A stretch of DNA of 55,923 nucleotides, taken from assembly GCF_000934725.1 (NCBI RefSeq), contig NZ_JYNS01000022.1, forward strand, positions 1 to 55,923. The letters are read 5' to 3'. The position numbers were made by a program, and so were the translations under genes. Shown in pieces: positions 47,860 through 55,923 of this stretch. The stretch is from Methyloterricola oryzae (GTDB lineage: Bacteria > Pseudomonadota > Gammaproteobacteria > Methylococcales > Methylococcaceae). The notes under the pieces are model-generated. The model saw only the letters and a program-made list of their open reading frames with translations. It did not search any database and was not told the origin of the DNA. Each line of letters begins with the position of its first letter. Position 1 is the first letter of the stretch.

Positions 47860-49635
47860 TCATCGGTCCACGTCCGCCATGACAAAATCGATGCTGGCCA
47901 GAATGGCGATCAGGTCCGCCACCATCATGCCCCGGCTCATCAGGGGGATCATCTGCAGGTGCGGGAACGACGGCGTGCGGATGCGCGTGCGGTAGGACAT
48001 GGTGCCTCCGTCGGAGGTCAGGTAATAGCTGTTGAGGCCTTTGGTGGCCTCGATGGTCATAGCCGCCTCGCCCGGCGGGATTACCGGCCCCCAGCTGACG
48101 TTCACGAAATGCTGGATCAGGGTCTCGATGTCGTGCATGGTCCTTTCCTTGGGCGGCGGCGTGGTGAGCGGGTGGTGGGCCTTGTAGGGCCCTTCCGGCA
48201 TATTGTTCACGCACTGCTCGATGATGCGCAGGCTCTGCCGCATTTCCTCGACGCGCACAGCGCAGCGGTCGTAGCAATCGCCCTTGGTTGCGGTCGGAAT
48301 GTCGAACTCGAAGCGTTCGTAGCCGGAATAAGGCCGCGCCCTGCGGTAGTCCCAGCCCATGCCGGTGGCGCGAAGGCCCGCCCCCGTGACGCCCCATTCG
48401 ATGGCCTCTCCCGTGGTATAGGCGCCCACACCCATGGTGCGGCGCTGGATCAGCTTGTTCTTCATCACTGTGCGGTCGTATTCGTCCAGGCGCGCCGGGA
48501 AATAGGCGATGAATTCCCGGATCAGCCTGTCCCAGCCTTCCGGCAGGTCCAGGGCGACGCCGCCGATGCGGAAGAAGCTGGAGTGCATGCGAGCGCCGGT
48601 GAAGGATTCGATGATGGCGAACACTTTCTCCCGGTCGATGAACATGTAGAAGATCGGCGACATCTGTCCCACGTCCTGGGCGAAGGTGCCGTAGAACAGC
48701 AAATGGCTGGCGATACGATAGAACTCGGAGATCATCACCCGGATCACCTGGGCGCGCTCGGGCACCTGGATGCCGGCGAGCCTTTCCACCGCCATGACAT
48801 AGGGCAGGTTGTTCATGGACCCGCCCAGGTAATCCACCCGGTCCGTGTAGGGAATGTAGGTGTGCCAGGACTGGCGCTCGCCCATCTTTTCCGCGCCGCG
48901 GTGGTGGTAGCCGATGTCGGGCACGGCGTCGATGATCTCCTCGCCGTCCAGTTGCAGGGCGATGCGGAATACACCATGCACGCTGGGGTGGTTGGGGCCC
49001 AGGTTGAGAAAGAGGAAGTCGCTGTTCTCGCTCTCCCGCTGCATGCCCCATTCCTCCGGCACGAAGCGCAGGGCGTCCTGCTCGAAGTCGCGGGCGTCGT
49101 CACTCAGGCTGTAGGGCTCCAGTTCGGTGGCGCGGGCGGGATGGTCCTTGCGCAACGGATGGCCCTTCCAGGTCGGCGGCATGATGATGCGGCGCAGGTT
49201 CGGGTGTCCCTCGAAGCGGATGCCGAACAGGTCGAACACCTCGCGCTCGTACCAATTGGCCATGGGCCAGATGCCGGTGATGGAAGGCGCGGCAGGCTCG
49301 TCGCCGGTGAGGGCCAGCTTCAGCCGCAGATCCTCATTGCGCTGGAAGGACAGCAGGTGATAGACGACGGTGAAATCGCTGGGCGGCAAGCCCTCTCGAT
49401 GGCTGCGGGTGCGCTCGTCCACCCCTGTCAGATCGAGCAGAAGCGGATAGGGCTGCGGCACCTGCTCCTTGAGGAAGCTCAGCACCGGGCACAGTTGATC
49501 CCGTTCCACCCAGAAGGTCGGTATGCCGTCGGCGGTGAATTGCCGGTAGATGCTGTTCGCGCCGAAACGCGCATGCAAGGCCTGCTCGATGGGTTCCACG
49601 CCTGCTGGTTGTTGCATGACCGCGGCCATCGGCAT
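47860..49635 (-). CDS. nuoCD: NADH-quinone oxidoreductase fused subunits C and D
   Basis: This 591-residue protein joins NuoC (about 1-190, with [33 protein letters not shown]) to NuoD (about 200-591, with [28 protein letters not shown] and the C-terminal [20 protein letters not shown]). The fused form is the enterobacterial arrangement, also found in some other gammaproteobacteria. It forms part of the quinone-binding site. The start ATG at 49635 follows nuoB by 7 bases. Confidence 0.97.
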   Translation of the reverse strand: MPMAAVMQQPAGVEPIEQALHARFGANSIYRQFTADGIPTFWVERDQLCPVLSFLKEQVPQPYPLLLDLTGVDERTRSHREGLPPSDFTVVYHLLSFQRNEDLRLKLALTGDEPAAPSITGIWPMANWYEREVFDLFGIRFEGHPNLRRIIMPPTWKGHPLRKDHPARATELEPYSLSDDARDFEQDALRFVPEEWGMQRESENSDFLFLNLGPNHPSVHGVFRIALQLDGEEIIDAVPDIGYHHRGAEKMGERQSWHTYIPYTDRVDYLGGSMNNLPYVMAVERLAGIQVPERAQVIRVMISEFYRIASHLLFYGTFAQDVGQMSPIFYMFIDREKVFAIIESFTGARMHSSFFRIGGVALDLPEGWDRLIREFIAYFPARLDEYDRTVMKNKLIQRRTMGVGAYTTGEAIEWGVTGAGLRATGMGWDYRRARPYSGYERFEFDIPTATKGDCYDRCAVRVEEMRQSLRIIEQCVNNMPEGPYKAHHPLTTPPPKERTMHDIETLIQHFVNVSWGPVIPPGEAAMTIEATKGLNSYYLTSDGGTMSYRTRIRTPSFPHLQMIPLMSRGMMVADLIAILASIDFVMADVDR

Positions 49636-49642
49636 TCTCGCG

Positions 49643-50284
49643 CTATTTCAGATGGAAAGGGTCGCGCAGCTCGGTGGCCTGCACCCGGTCCGGCTGCTTC
49701 AGGTCTCGCCGGCTGACGGGCTGCGGTTTTTCGATGCCCTGGGGACCGACCACCCAGCTCAAGGGGCGCCGTTCCTTGCCCACCGATTCCTGCAGCATCA
49801 TCAACCCTTCCAGCAGGGCCTCGGGTCGCGGCGGGCAGCCGGGCACATAAACGTCCACCGGCAGGAACTTGTCCGCCCCCTGCACCACGCTGTAGATATC
49901 GTACATGCCGCCGGAATTGGCGCAGGAACCCATGGAGATCACCCATTTCGGCTCCAGCAACTGATCGTACAGCTGCTTCACCACTGGCGCCATCTTGCGG
50001 AATACGGTGCCGGAGATGACCATCAGATCGGCCTGGCGGGGAGTGGCGCGGATCACTTCGGAACCGAAGCGGGCAATGTCGAAGCGGCTGGTGAAGGCGG
50101 TCGCCATTTCCACGTAGCAGCAGGAGAGGCCGAAGTTGAACGGCCAGATGGAGTTTTTGCGGCCCCAGGCGATGAGGTCCTCCAGTCGGGCGAACATCAC
50201 GTTGCGGCGGATCGCCTCGTCGTAGGTGGTCTGCCCCGGTCTGGGGTTCGGGGCCTGATCGGCCGGTGTCAGGGTCCAGCGCAT
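49643..50284 (-). CDS. nuoB: NADH-quinone oxidoreductase subunit B
   Basis: This 213-residue subunit holds the terminal N2 4Fe-4S cluster with the tandem cysteines in [11 protein letters not shown] and further Cys in [10 protein letters not shown] and [10 protein letters not shown] chose the ATG at 50284; the longer in-frame ORF to 50662 is a shadow of nuoA. It has a C-terminal tail of about 45 residues after the core. Confidence 0.97.
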   Translation of the reverse strand: MRWTLTPADQAPNPRPGQTTYDEAIRRNVMFARLEDLIAWGRKNSIWPFNFGLSCCYVEMATAFTSRFDIARFGSEVIRATPRQADLMVISGTVFRKMAPVVKQLYDQLLEPKWVISMGSCANSGGMYDIYSVVQGADKFLPVDVYVPGCPPRPEALLEGLMMLQESVGKERRPLSWVVGPQGIEKPQPVSRRDLKQPDRVQATELRDPFHLK

Positions 50285-50297
50285 GGGCAATCGGTCC

Positions 50298-50723
50298 TTA
50301 CCAGGGAATTTTCGGAGCGGTGGCCTTTTGCCGGGCGGTGCGCCAATCCAGCGCGCCCAGCAGCCACAGATACGCCAGCGCCGCCACGAGCACGGCGATG
50401 AACACCAGGATTTCGATGTAGCCGGCCCAGCCGCTCTCGCGGAAGGCGATGGCCCAGGCGAAGATGAAGACCGCCTCGATATCGAAGATGACGAAGAAGA
50501 TGGCGACCAGGTAGAAACTGACGGAGAAGCGCAGCTGAGGGCTGCCAATGGCGACGATGCCGGATTCGAAGGGCGAAAGGGTTGCTGTGGTAGGCCGGCG
50601 GCTGCGTTCGCCAAGTAGGGCGGAAGCGCCGAGCATGACGCCGACCACGACGCAGACGGCAAGAAAATACGCGACCAGAGGCCAGAGTTCGGGCGGTGCA
50701 GCAGTGTTCGGATCCATCAGCAT
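50298..50723 (-). CDS. nuoA: NADH-quinone oxidoreductase subunit A
   Basis: This 141-residue membrane subunit has three helices and the [41 protein letters not shown]-type core of NuoA. Either the ATG at 50723 or one at 50717 could be used; GGGAA favours the first. It is the first gene of nuoA-B-CD-E-F-G-H-I-J-K-L-M-N, so the operon promoter should lie in the 50724-50926 gap, where I see no clear box. Confidence 0.95.
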   Translation of the reverse strand: MLMDPNTAAPPELWPLVAYFLAVCVVVGVMLGASALLGERSRRPTTATLSPFESGIVAIGSPQLRFSVSFYLVAIFFVIFDIEAVFIFAWAIAFRESGWAGYIEILVFIAVLVAALAYLWLLGALDWRTARQKATAPKIPW

Positions 50724-50926
50724 GGTTCCCGTTCTTGCGTTTCCTCCCGGCACCTTCGGGAAACTTCCCCGGATGCCGACCGCAGCGCCTCAACAGGCGC
50801 TGGTGTTCTTGGTGCAGCGGGTATTTCTTAACATGTTCGCCGGCAGGAGTAAATCACGTTGTGAAATCCACTCGCCGGTTCATCCCCTTTTCATGGTTTT
50901 CCTGCCCGGTTTGACGGAGCCCAGGT

Positions 50927-51523
50927 TCAAAGGTTCAGCAATAAGAGCAGATCCTGGGCATGCTCGATGGCGTGTCGTTCCCTGAGTCGCCCGGCGCGCA
51001 GCGCGTCAACAAAGCGTCCCGGCTCGAGGATGACCCGCGCCAAGGCCGAGCTGATTTTCTCGGGGTTCGGGTCCTCGAAGCCCACGCCGTTGCGCCGAAT
51101 CCGCCAGCCTACGACAGTCTGCCACGGGTACGTTCAGAACGATCCCTGACCATGGGGTGGACGAGAAAGGAGAGCCCAACAGCGCCAGGCTTTTGAAACC
51201 ACAGCAAGGTAAGGTTCGAGGACTTCGTCTATCCGATGCAACGCGACGGCCATCCGGTAAAGCACTTCAAGCCTGTGGTGATAGGCCAGAAGAGACCGCC
51301 ACACTCTCCACGGCTTGCCCTCATTGCCATGGCGGCGGGAAGCCTGGTCTTAGAGTACCCAGCCAAACTCCGGATGGGCATGGCTCAACACCGCCATGAT
51401 GGGGCGCCCCAAACACCTTGCTTCAGTAGCGATGATGACGCGGTGACCGTCACGCAGAGCGCCGTGTACGATCCAGCGCAGATAAAGCGGGTGATGGCCC
51501 CGACCAACGCTTGGATAGGCGCG
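50927..51523 (-). pseudogene. Decayed glycosyltransferase gene
   Basis: On the minus strand three coding-like stretches follow one another in changing frames. Near 51520 reads AYPSVGRGHHPLYLRWIVHG with ALRDGHRVIIATE, stopped near 51357. A middle stretch (about 51350-51200) reads KPWRVWRSLLAYHHRLEVLY. The end, about 51130 to a stop at 50927-50929, reads PWQTVVGWRIRRNGVGFEDP with EKISSALARVIL. The pattern resembles a GT-B glycosyltransferase that starts with a GHH loop. Stop codons, frame shifts and a total length near 600 bases instead of about 1200 mark it as broken. The family name is inference from pattern. Confidence 0.5.
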
Positions 51524-51524
51524 T

Positions 51525-51800
51525 CTACCGCGGCGATGCGCACTGGTAGGGGTAGAAGTGATGGTAACAGTACCCGCGCGGGTCGCCGATGCCCGATTCC
51601 GAGTTGATCAGACACTGCTCGGCGATACTTTTGGAGGTTTCCTGATAGTCGTCGCGGGATTCCTCGTCATTCTTGCACTGCATGCAGATGGCGTGGTGAT
51701 CGTACACCGACAGGATCCTCAGGTCGGCGCTCTGCAGTCTGCGTTGGCAGCGAGAGCAATGGGTCGCGCAGCTCAATTCTTCCAGCCAAGGCTTGGTCAT
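51525..51800 (-). CDS. Small cysteine-rich protein, probable zinc binder
   Basis: This 91-residue protein has CATHCSRCQRR and CMQCKNDEE, two Cys pairs about 25 residues apart, consistent with a zinc ribbon. The middle is acidic (NDEESRDDY). A perfect AGGAGGTG ribosome site precedes the ATG at 51800. It carries a C-terminal Tyr/His-rich tail (YCYHHFYPYQC). The family is not known to me; a DksA/TraR-like zinc finger is possible but the key DxxDxA motif is absent. Confidence 0.75.
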   Translation of the reverse strand: MTKPWLEELSCATHCSRCQRRLQSADLRILSVYDHHAICMQCKNDEESRDDYQETSKSIAEQCLINSESGIGDPRGYCYHHFYPYQCASPR

Positions 51801-51901
51801 CGACGTCACCTCCTGACAAGATCAAGCGAGTAGCCTACCGCTCCGAGGCCCTTGCTGCAAATCCGATCGGGGGTGAGCAGGTTACGATGGGTTGTGCTCG
51901 C

Positions 51902-52396
51902 CTATTGCCAGTGGGAAACCGGGATAGTCCGGACGGTTTCAGATGTCTGCGGTTGCTGGCTGCCGGCCGGACGGGTCAGTTTGGTAATGGAGAGGACGGC
52001 CTGCTTGGATCCGTCCGGCGCGCGCCCTGCGTCGTGAAAGCCTACCGCTGTCCATTCCTGGCTCTGGTTTGATTCAGCGGGCAACTTTGATGTGTCCAGA
52101 TAGATGGTGACCCCGGGCGCGCTGCCGTCGTCGGTGGTTTCCACGGGGACCGATGCCTTGTGGCTCTCGATGTTTGTCACCGCTCTTTGCTCCATGCGGG
52201 CACGCAATAGAGCCATCTCCTGCAACAGTTTGGCGTAATCGCTACGCATGCGCTGCAATTCCGCCGAAGCTTCGCGCGACTGCCCGGCTTGGCCATCCGA
52301 TTGCGCGGTGCTATAGGACCCCTCCTCGGGCAGGCTGAGGAAGAGCAAGGAGCTGATCAGTATGAGTACGACGAATAAAAGGATGTTCGGTTTCAT
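51902..52396 (-). CDS. Hypothetical membrane-anchored protein
   Basis: This 164-residue protein has an N-terminal hydrophobic segment (KPNILLFVVLILISSLLFLSL) that serves as anchor or uncleaved signal. A short coiled coil (about 45-75, ELQRMRSDYAKLLQEMALLR) and a C-terminal region rich in Ser, Thr and Gln follow. It would face the periplasm. No known domain is recognised. Confidence 0.65.
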   Translation of the reverse strand: MKPNILLFVVLILISSLLFLSLPEEGSYSTAQSDGQAGQSREASAELQRMRSDYAKLLQEMALLRARMEQRAVTNIESHKASVPVETTDDGSAPGVTIYLDTSKLPAESNQSQEWTAVGFHDAGRAPDGSKQAVLSITKLTRPAGSQQPQTSETVRTIPVSHWQ

Positions 52397-52605
52397 GGTT
52401 CTGTCCCGGTCGGTCGTGAGCCCGGCAAGCGCATACGTGCAACTCTCGGGCTACCTGGGGAACAGATTAGGGGAAGGGGCGCGGCGATTCAGTCCCGGGT
52501 TACCCGGGGTTTTGTGAAATATTACCGGTTTTTCTGTCGGAACGTGTTTACCGGTAAGACAGGGTGCGCCTGATCATCGCCGCGCGTGGACCTTGGAAGC
52601 GCGGG

Positions 52606-52869
52606 TCACTGGCACACGGTGCTGCAGGCGCTGGCCTTGGAAGCGCAGGTGTAGCGCTGTGTGGGTTTGTCGCAGTCCACCATGGATCCGCTGTAGGAGC
52701 GGCATTTGCCGCAATTCCCGAGCGTCGTCTCGTCGGTGACTTCGGAGGTTTGCTCCAGGCTTGCCGTCGAGCCAGTCGGGGATGGGGTCCTGGTTCCGAC
52801 GAAGGCGAGAACGCTCACAACGGCTAAGCAACCAAACAGCACATAACGATACCTTTCTATCACGTACAT
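52606..52869 (-). CDS. Small exported cysteine-rich protein
   Basis: This 87-residue protein has an N-terminal hydrophobic segment (YVLFGCLAVVSVLAFVG). After a Thr/Ser-rich linker comes a compact tail with six cysteines (GNCGKCRSYSG, VDCDKPTQRYTCAS, ACSTVC), suited to three disulfides or to metal binding. The start ATG at 52869 lies 33 bases from the stop of the FecR-TPR gene and on the same strand. The function is unknown. Confidence 0.65.
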   Translation of the reverse strand: MYVIERYRYVLFGCLAVVSVLAFVGTRTPSPTGSTASLEQTSEVTDETTLGNCGKCRSYSGSMVDCDKPTQRYTCASKASACSTVCQ

Positions 52870-52902
52870 GGCGGACCTCGTGGTGGGTAAAAACGAGCAA
52901 AC

Positions 52903-55900
52903 TCAAAATGCCAGGGTAAATCGGGCAGACACGGAAAAGTCGGGCGCAAAAGGCAGGCCGGATGGTATGCCGCCGTTCAAATTACTCGGATCTGCTCTGA
53001 GCCCGTAGGCTTCGTAGCGGTAGTGCTGGTCCAGCAGGTTCTGGAGCTGCACTTCGAGCAGACCGAGACGTCTCGGGAATCGGTAACCAAGTCCCAAGTC
53101 TAGAAAAACGGCATCATCTGAGCCACTGCGACTGCCGTCGGAGACCCGCTGATGGTAATGGGTCGCCCGCAACCGGGTGAACCAGCCCGTGGGGTCGAAA
53201 TAGGCGACGCTGGCGGGAATGTACTGGGTCTGGGTGTCCCTGGGGCCACCCTGATCTATTGATTCCAGATTGGCAAAATCCTCGCGGTAATACTCCAGAG
53301 TCGTTGCCCATTGAGACGCGGGTGTCCACAAAAGGTAGCCGCGGTACTGGGTTTCACGCCAACTTTGGTAATCTGCTCCCAGGGAGGGCACCTGCAATTG
53401 CCGTTCGGAAAGTTCGGCGCCCCCGTTCAGGGTGGGCGTGAAGCGCTGGTCCAGGCCTATGCCGTAGCGGTCGGCGCGGGTGCCATTCGGATCATCGTAA
53501 AACTGGTTGAAGCCGGCCAACTGGGTCGGCTCCAGGGTCTGTCCAGCAAACAGGAAGCGCTTCTGGGTGCGAAAGGCGGCGGCCCTTAGGGTCGTGTCCG
53601 GGGTGATGTTCCAGAGGATGCCGCCCTTGGGATTGAAACTACGCCGTGTTTCGTTGTCGAGAGAGTCGTCCATGAAATCGGCGCTGGCACCGAAAGTCCA
53701 GCTCACCTCGGACGGGGCGCGCAAAATACCGTACCAATAGCCATTGCCTTGCTGCTGCCGGGAAAATGAGACGGCATCGTCGTTGAAGTCGATTTGCCCG
53801 TATCCGCCACCCAGAATCGAGTTGAAGCCCTCGCGCCCATAACGGTGCTGGATTTCACCGCTATTCCCGCGGACGAAATGGTCGTCCACCGATGCCGGGA
53901 AAAAGGTCGGCGCAGCCTTTCCGGGTTCTACCACGGAATAGGGCCCCTGCCGGAACGAGCCTGAATTTTCCAGATGGACGAAGGATCCGAGGAATTTGGA
54001 GTGCTCCGTCGCAGCCCAATTGAAACCAATTCGATAGAGGTCGTTACTGGATTGCCGACGCTGATTTTCCCGAAGCGGCTCGAGGAACGGCCGCAAGTCT
54101 TCTGAAATCGGCAAAAGTTCGGAGCTCAGGTCGCCGTATTCCAGGTCACGGTGGCGGTACTCGGCCTGGACGCCGAAATCGGGGGTGATGCGACCCTGCA
54201 CGAAGGCGTTGTAGAGGTTGGCGTCGATGTCGTTGTTCTTCCGATAACCTCCGGTTTGGTAATGCATCTGGCCCAAACTGTAGGACCAGTTGTCCCAGAT
54301 GCCCGAATGCACCACTTCGTCACCATAGGTGTCCTGGCTGCCCACCAGGCCGGACACCAGGGTGGCAAAGCCGTTACGGTCGAAGAGGGGGTTGAATTCG
54401 TTGAGCGACAGGGCGGAGGGTCCCAGGTTGCCGATCAAAAACAGGCTGCTTTCGGCCAGCCGTGGCTGCACCGGCGTGATGTTGATGGGCTGCAGGAGCT
54501 GGGATTGCAGCAACTCGCTGGCCCGCGCGAAGTCATGGCGGGGGAGCGCTGAATAGGAGTCGGACAGCAGACGGTGCGAGCTATAGTCCCCCGGATCTGC
54601 GGCTAATGCCTTCCAGCTTTCCACCAGCCCACGGGGCGCGAACCCCAGCTCGTTGTAAATGCGCCCGATGGCGGCTCCCCGGGCGGCGAGGTCGCTGTCG
54701 AGCATCTGCCGGGAACGGTAGACGGCCCGGTCATGGTTCAGTTCGATCGCGTGCTGAAGGTCGGCGATGGCTTCCACCGGCCGATTTTCCGCCTGTTTCT
54801 TGATGGCGTCGTAGAACCAGGGGGTGGGGTCCTTGGGGTCGTATTGCTTGGCCAGGTCGTACTGGCCCTGGGCGGGCTTGGAGCGCTTCTGCTCGTAGTA
54901 GGCTTTGCCCACATAGCTGCGGGTAAGGCTGTCGTTGGGATCAAGGCTGGCGGCGAGTTCGAGTTCCGCAGTGCCGGCTTCCAGTTCTCCCCCTCGAATC
55001 TGTGTCAAGCCCCGCCCGAAATGGGCCAGGGGGTCGCTGGGATCGGTCCTCAGGGCGGTGTCGAAGCTGGTTTGCGCGGCATCACTATCCAGGTCGGCCA
55101 GTTGGGTGAAGCCGAGCAGGGTCCAGCCGCGGGCGAGGGCCGGATTCAGTTCGGTGGCGCGCTGCGCGGCCTTGTGAGCGCCACGACGGTCGCCGGTGGC
55201 GTCCAGCAGTTCCGCCAGCCGGGTTTGGACCAGGCCGTTGTCGGGGGCGAGTTCGGCGGCCTTTTGCGCGGCGGCAAGGGCGCCCGGCAGATCGAACTGG
55301 GCCTGACGGACATAGGACAGGGCGGTCCAGGGCACGGGCGAGGCGGGCTGTGCCTGGGTGGCCTGCTCAGCCAGGAGCAGGGCCTGGTGTCTATCGCCGC
55401 GGGTCAGGGCGATGACAGAGCGCAGGGCTTGGGCTTGGCCCAATTCGGCCTTGGGAATCTGGGCGATCAGGGGCTGGGCCTCGTCGAGGCGGCCTAGGCT
55501 CAGCAGCAGGGAGGCGCGCAATGCCACATGGGCGCTGCCGTCGGCTTCCAACTCGCGCAGGGCGCCGAGGCTGTCGCCGGCGAGGTAAAGGGATGCGGCG
55601 CGCTTGACGGCGGGGTCTGCCGCGGCCTTGCGCAGGGTGGCCAGGTCGATCAGGGGCGGATAGTACAGCGCCCACTGCACGGCGTCCTCGGGGGCGATGA
55701 CAATCTTGCGCAGCGGTGCCTGTCCGGCCTGAGCGGTGGCGGTCTGTCCGGAGTCGAGGGTCACCGAGCCCTTGGGGTTGGAGGCCTCGACCCGGCCTTC
55801 GAAGACAGTGACCTGGCCTTCGGCCTCGCCGCTGGCGACCAGGAACTCGGTGCCCTTGATGGCGGCGTTGATGAAGGGAGTCTTGACGTCGAGGGAACTG

Positions 55901-55923
55901 GGGGTGCGGCTGCGCAGGTAGAT
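52903..55923 (-). CDS. FecR-domain / TPR / outer-membrane beta-barrel protein (partial)
   Basis: This frame stays open to the right edge, so the N-terminus lies outside the window; 1006 residues are visible. The first 53 match the end of a FecR domain (SLDVKTPFINAAIKGTEF and VFEGRVEASNPKGS). About 10 TPR-like repeats follow (roughly residues 95-400, e.g. AHFGRGLTQIRGGELEAG, LARGWTLLGFTQLADLD). The C-terminal 500 or so residues alternate in beta-barrel fashion (RYGIGLDQRFTPTLNGGAE), ending in a terminal Phe (SVSARFTLAF) as outer-membrane barrels do. A signal peptide or LysM/other N-terminal part is expected further right. The role may be surface assembly or secretion; that is inference. Confidence 0.85.
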   Translation of the reverse strand: MYLRSRTPSSLDVKTPFINAAIKGTEFLVASGEAEGQVTVFEGRVEASNPKGSVTLDSGQTATAQAGQAPLRKIVIAPEDAVQWALYYPPLIDLATLRKAAADPAVKRAASLYLAGDSLGALRELEADGSAHVALRASLLLSLGRLDEAQPLIAQIPKAELGQAQALRSVIALTRGDRHQALLLAEQATQAQPASPVPWTALSYVRQAQFDLPGALAAAQKAAELAPDNGLVQTRLAELLDATGDRRGAHKAAQRATELNPALARGWTLLGFTQLADLDSDAAQTSFDTALRTDPSDPLAHFGRGLTQIRGGELEAGTAELELAASLDPNDSLTRSYVGKAYYEQKRSKPAQGQYDLAKQYDPKDPTPWFYDAIKKQAENRPVEAIADLQHAIELNHDRAVYRSRQMLDSDLAARGAAIGRIYNELGFAPRGLVESWKALAADPGDYSSHRLLSDSYSALPRHDFARASELLQSQLLQPINITPVQPRLAESSLFLIGNLGPSALSLNEFNPLFDRNGFATLVSGLVGSQDTYGDEVVHSGIWDNWSYSLGQMHYQTGGYRKNNDIDANLYNAFVQGRITPDFGVQAEYRHRDLEYGDLSSELLPISEDLRPFLEPLRENQRRQSSNDLYRIGFNWAATEHSKFLGSFVHLENSGSFRQGPYSVVEPGKAAPTFFPASVDDHFVRGNSGEIQHRYGREGFNSILGGGYGQIDFNDDAVSFSRQQQGNGYWYGILRAPSEVSWTFGASADFMDDSLDNETRRSFNPKGGILWNITPDTTLRAAAFRTQKRFLFAGQTLEPTQLAGFNQFYDDPNGTRADRYGIGLDQRFTPTLNGGAELSERQLQVPSLGADYQSWRETQYRGYLLWTPASQWATTLEYYREDFANLESIDQGGPRDTQTQYIPASVAYFDPTGWFTRLRATHYHQRVSDGSRSGSDDAVFLDLGLGYRFPRRLGLLEVQLQNLLDQHYRYEAYGLRADPSNLNGGIPSGLPFAPDFSVSARFTLAF

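Overview
The window reads as chromosomal DNA of a gammaproteobacterial methanotroph (Methylococcales, most like the Methylococcus-type or type Ib group). It opens with pmoA and pmoB of particulate methane monooxygenase, whose sequences follow Methylococcus PmoA/PmoB closely, including the PmoB copper ligands at the same residue numbers. It also carries an octaheme hydroxylamine oxidoreductase pair (haoAB) without the c554/cM552 partners of ammonia oxidisers, a form II RuBisCO with its CbbQ/CbbO activase, an enterobacterial-type nuo operon with fused nuoCD, rpoH and cyoE. The DNA is GC-rich with dense, often overlapping genes. These family assignments come from reading the sequence; no database search was run.

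Layout. 1-2224: end of pmoCAB with a strong terminator. 2444-3754: M18 aminopeptidase (minus). 4112-8904: haoA-haoB, then ccmABC for cytochrome c maturation. 8988-9860: an EamA permease. 9880-15324 (minus): cbbM-cbbQ-cbbO followed by a membrane monoheme cytochrome c. 15800-18768: small hypothetical proteins, creA and an NAD-dependent epimerase-like protein. 18779-23541 (minus): MlaD-like lipoprotein, YfhL-type ferredoxin, coaD, rsmD and a catalytic/non-catalytic pair of M16 peptidases. 23637-24533: cyoE. 24558-26003 (minus): a TIR-domain membrane protein. 26515-31482: a five-gene island (SGNH hydrolase, UDP-GlcNAc 2-epimerase-like, family 4 glycosyltransferase, radical SAM, SDR) that looks acquired. 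31697-35342 (minus): rpoH with a perfect CIRCE operator, a formate/nitrite channel fused to a PilZ domain, a Nif3-like protein and a helical protein. 35611-50723 (minus): nuoA-B-CD-E-F-G-H-I-J-K-L-M-N, interrupted twice by a structured repeat. 50927-51523: a decayed glycosyltransferase. 51525-52869: small cysteine-rich or anchored proteins. 52903 to the right edge: a FecR-TPR-beta-barrel protein, cut by the window.

How the parts fit. Methane oxidation by pMMO also oxidises ammonia to hydroxylamine, which HaoA would remove; HaoA needs eight covalent hemes, and ccmABC lies directly downstream. CbbM with CbbQ/CbbO gives a route to CO2 fixation. The nuo operon supplies respiratory complex I, and cyoE supplies heme O for a terminal oxidase. 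The least explained items are: a repeat family of about 250 bp in which several hairpins change sequence but keep pairing; the radical SAM/glycosyltransferase island; the channel-PilZ fusion; HrcA-type control of rpoH; and the FecR-TPR-barrel fusion.
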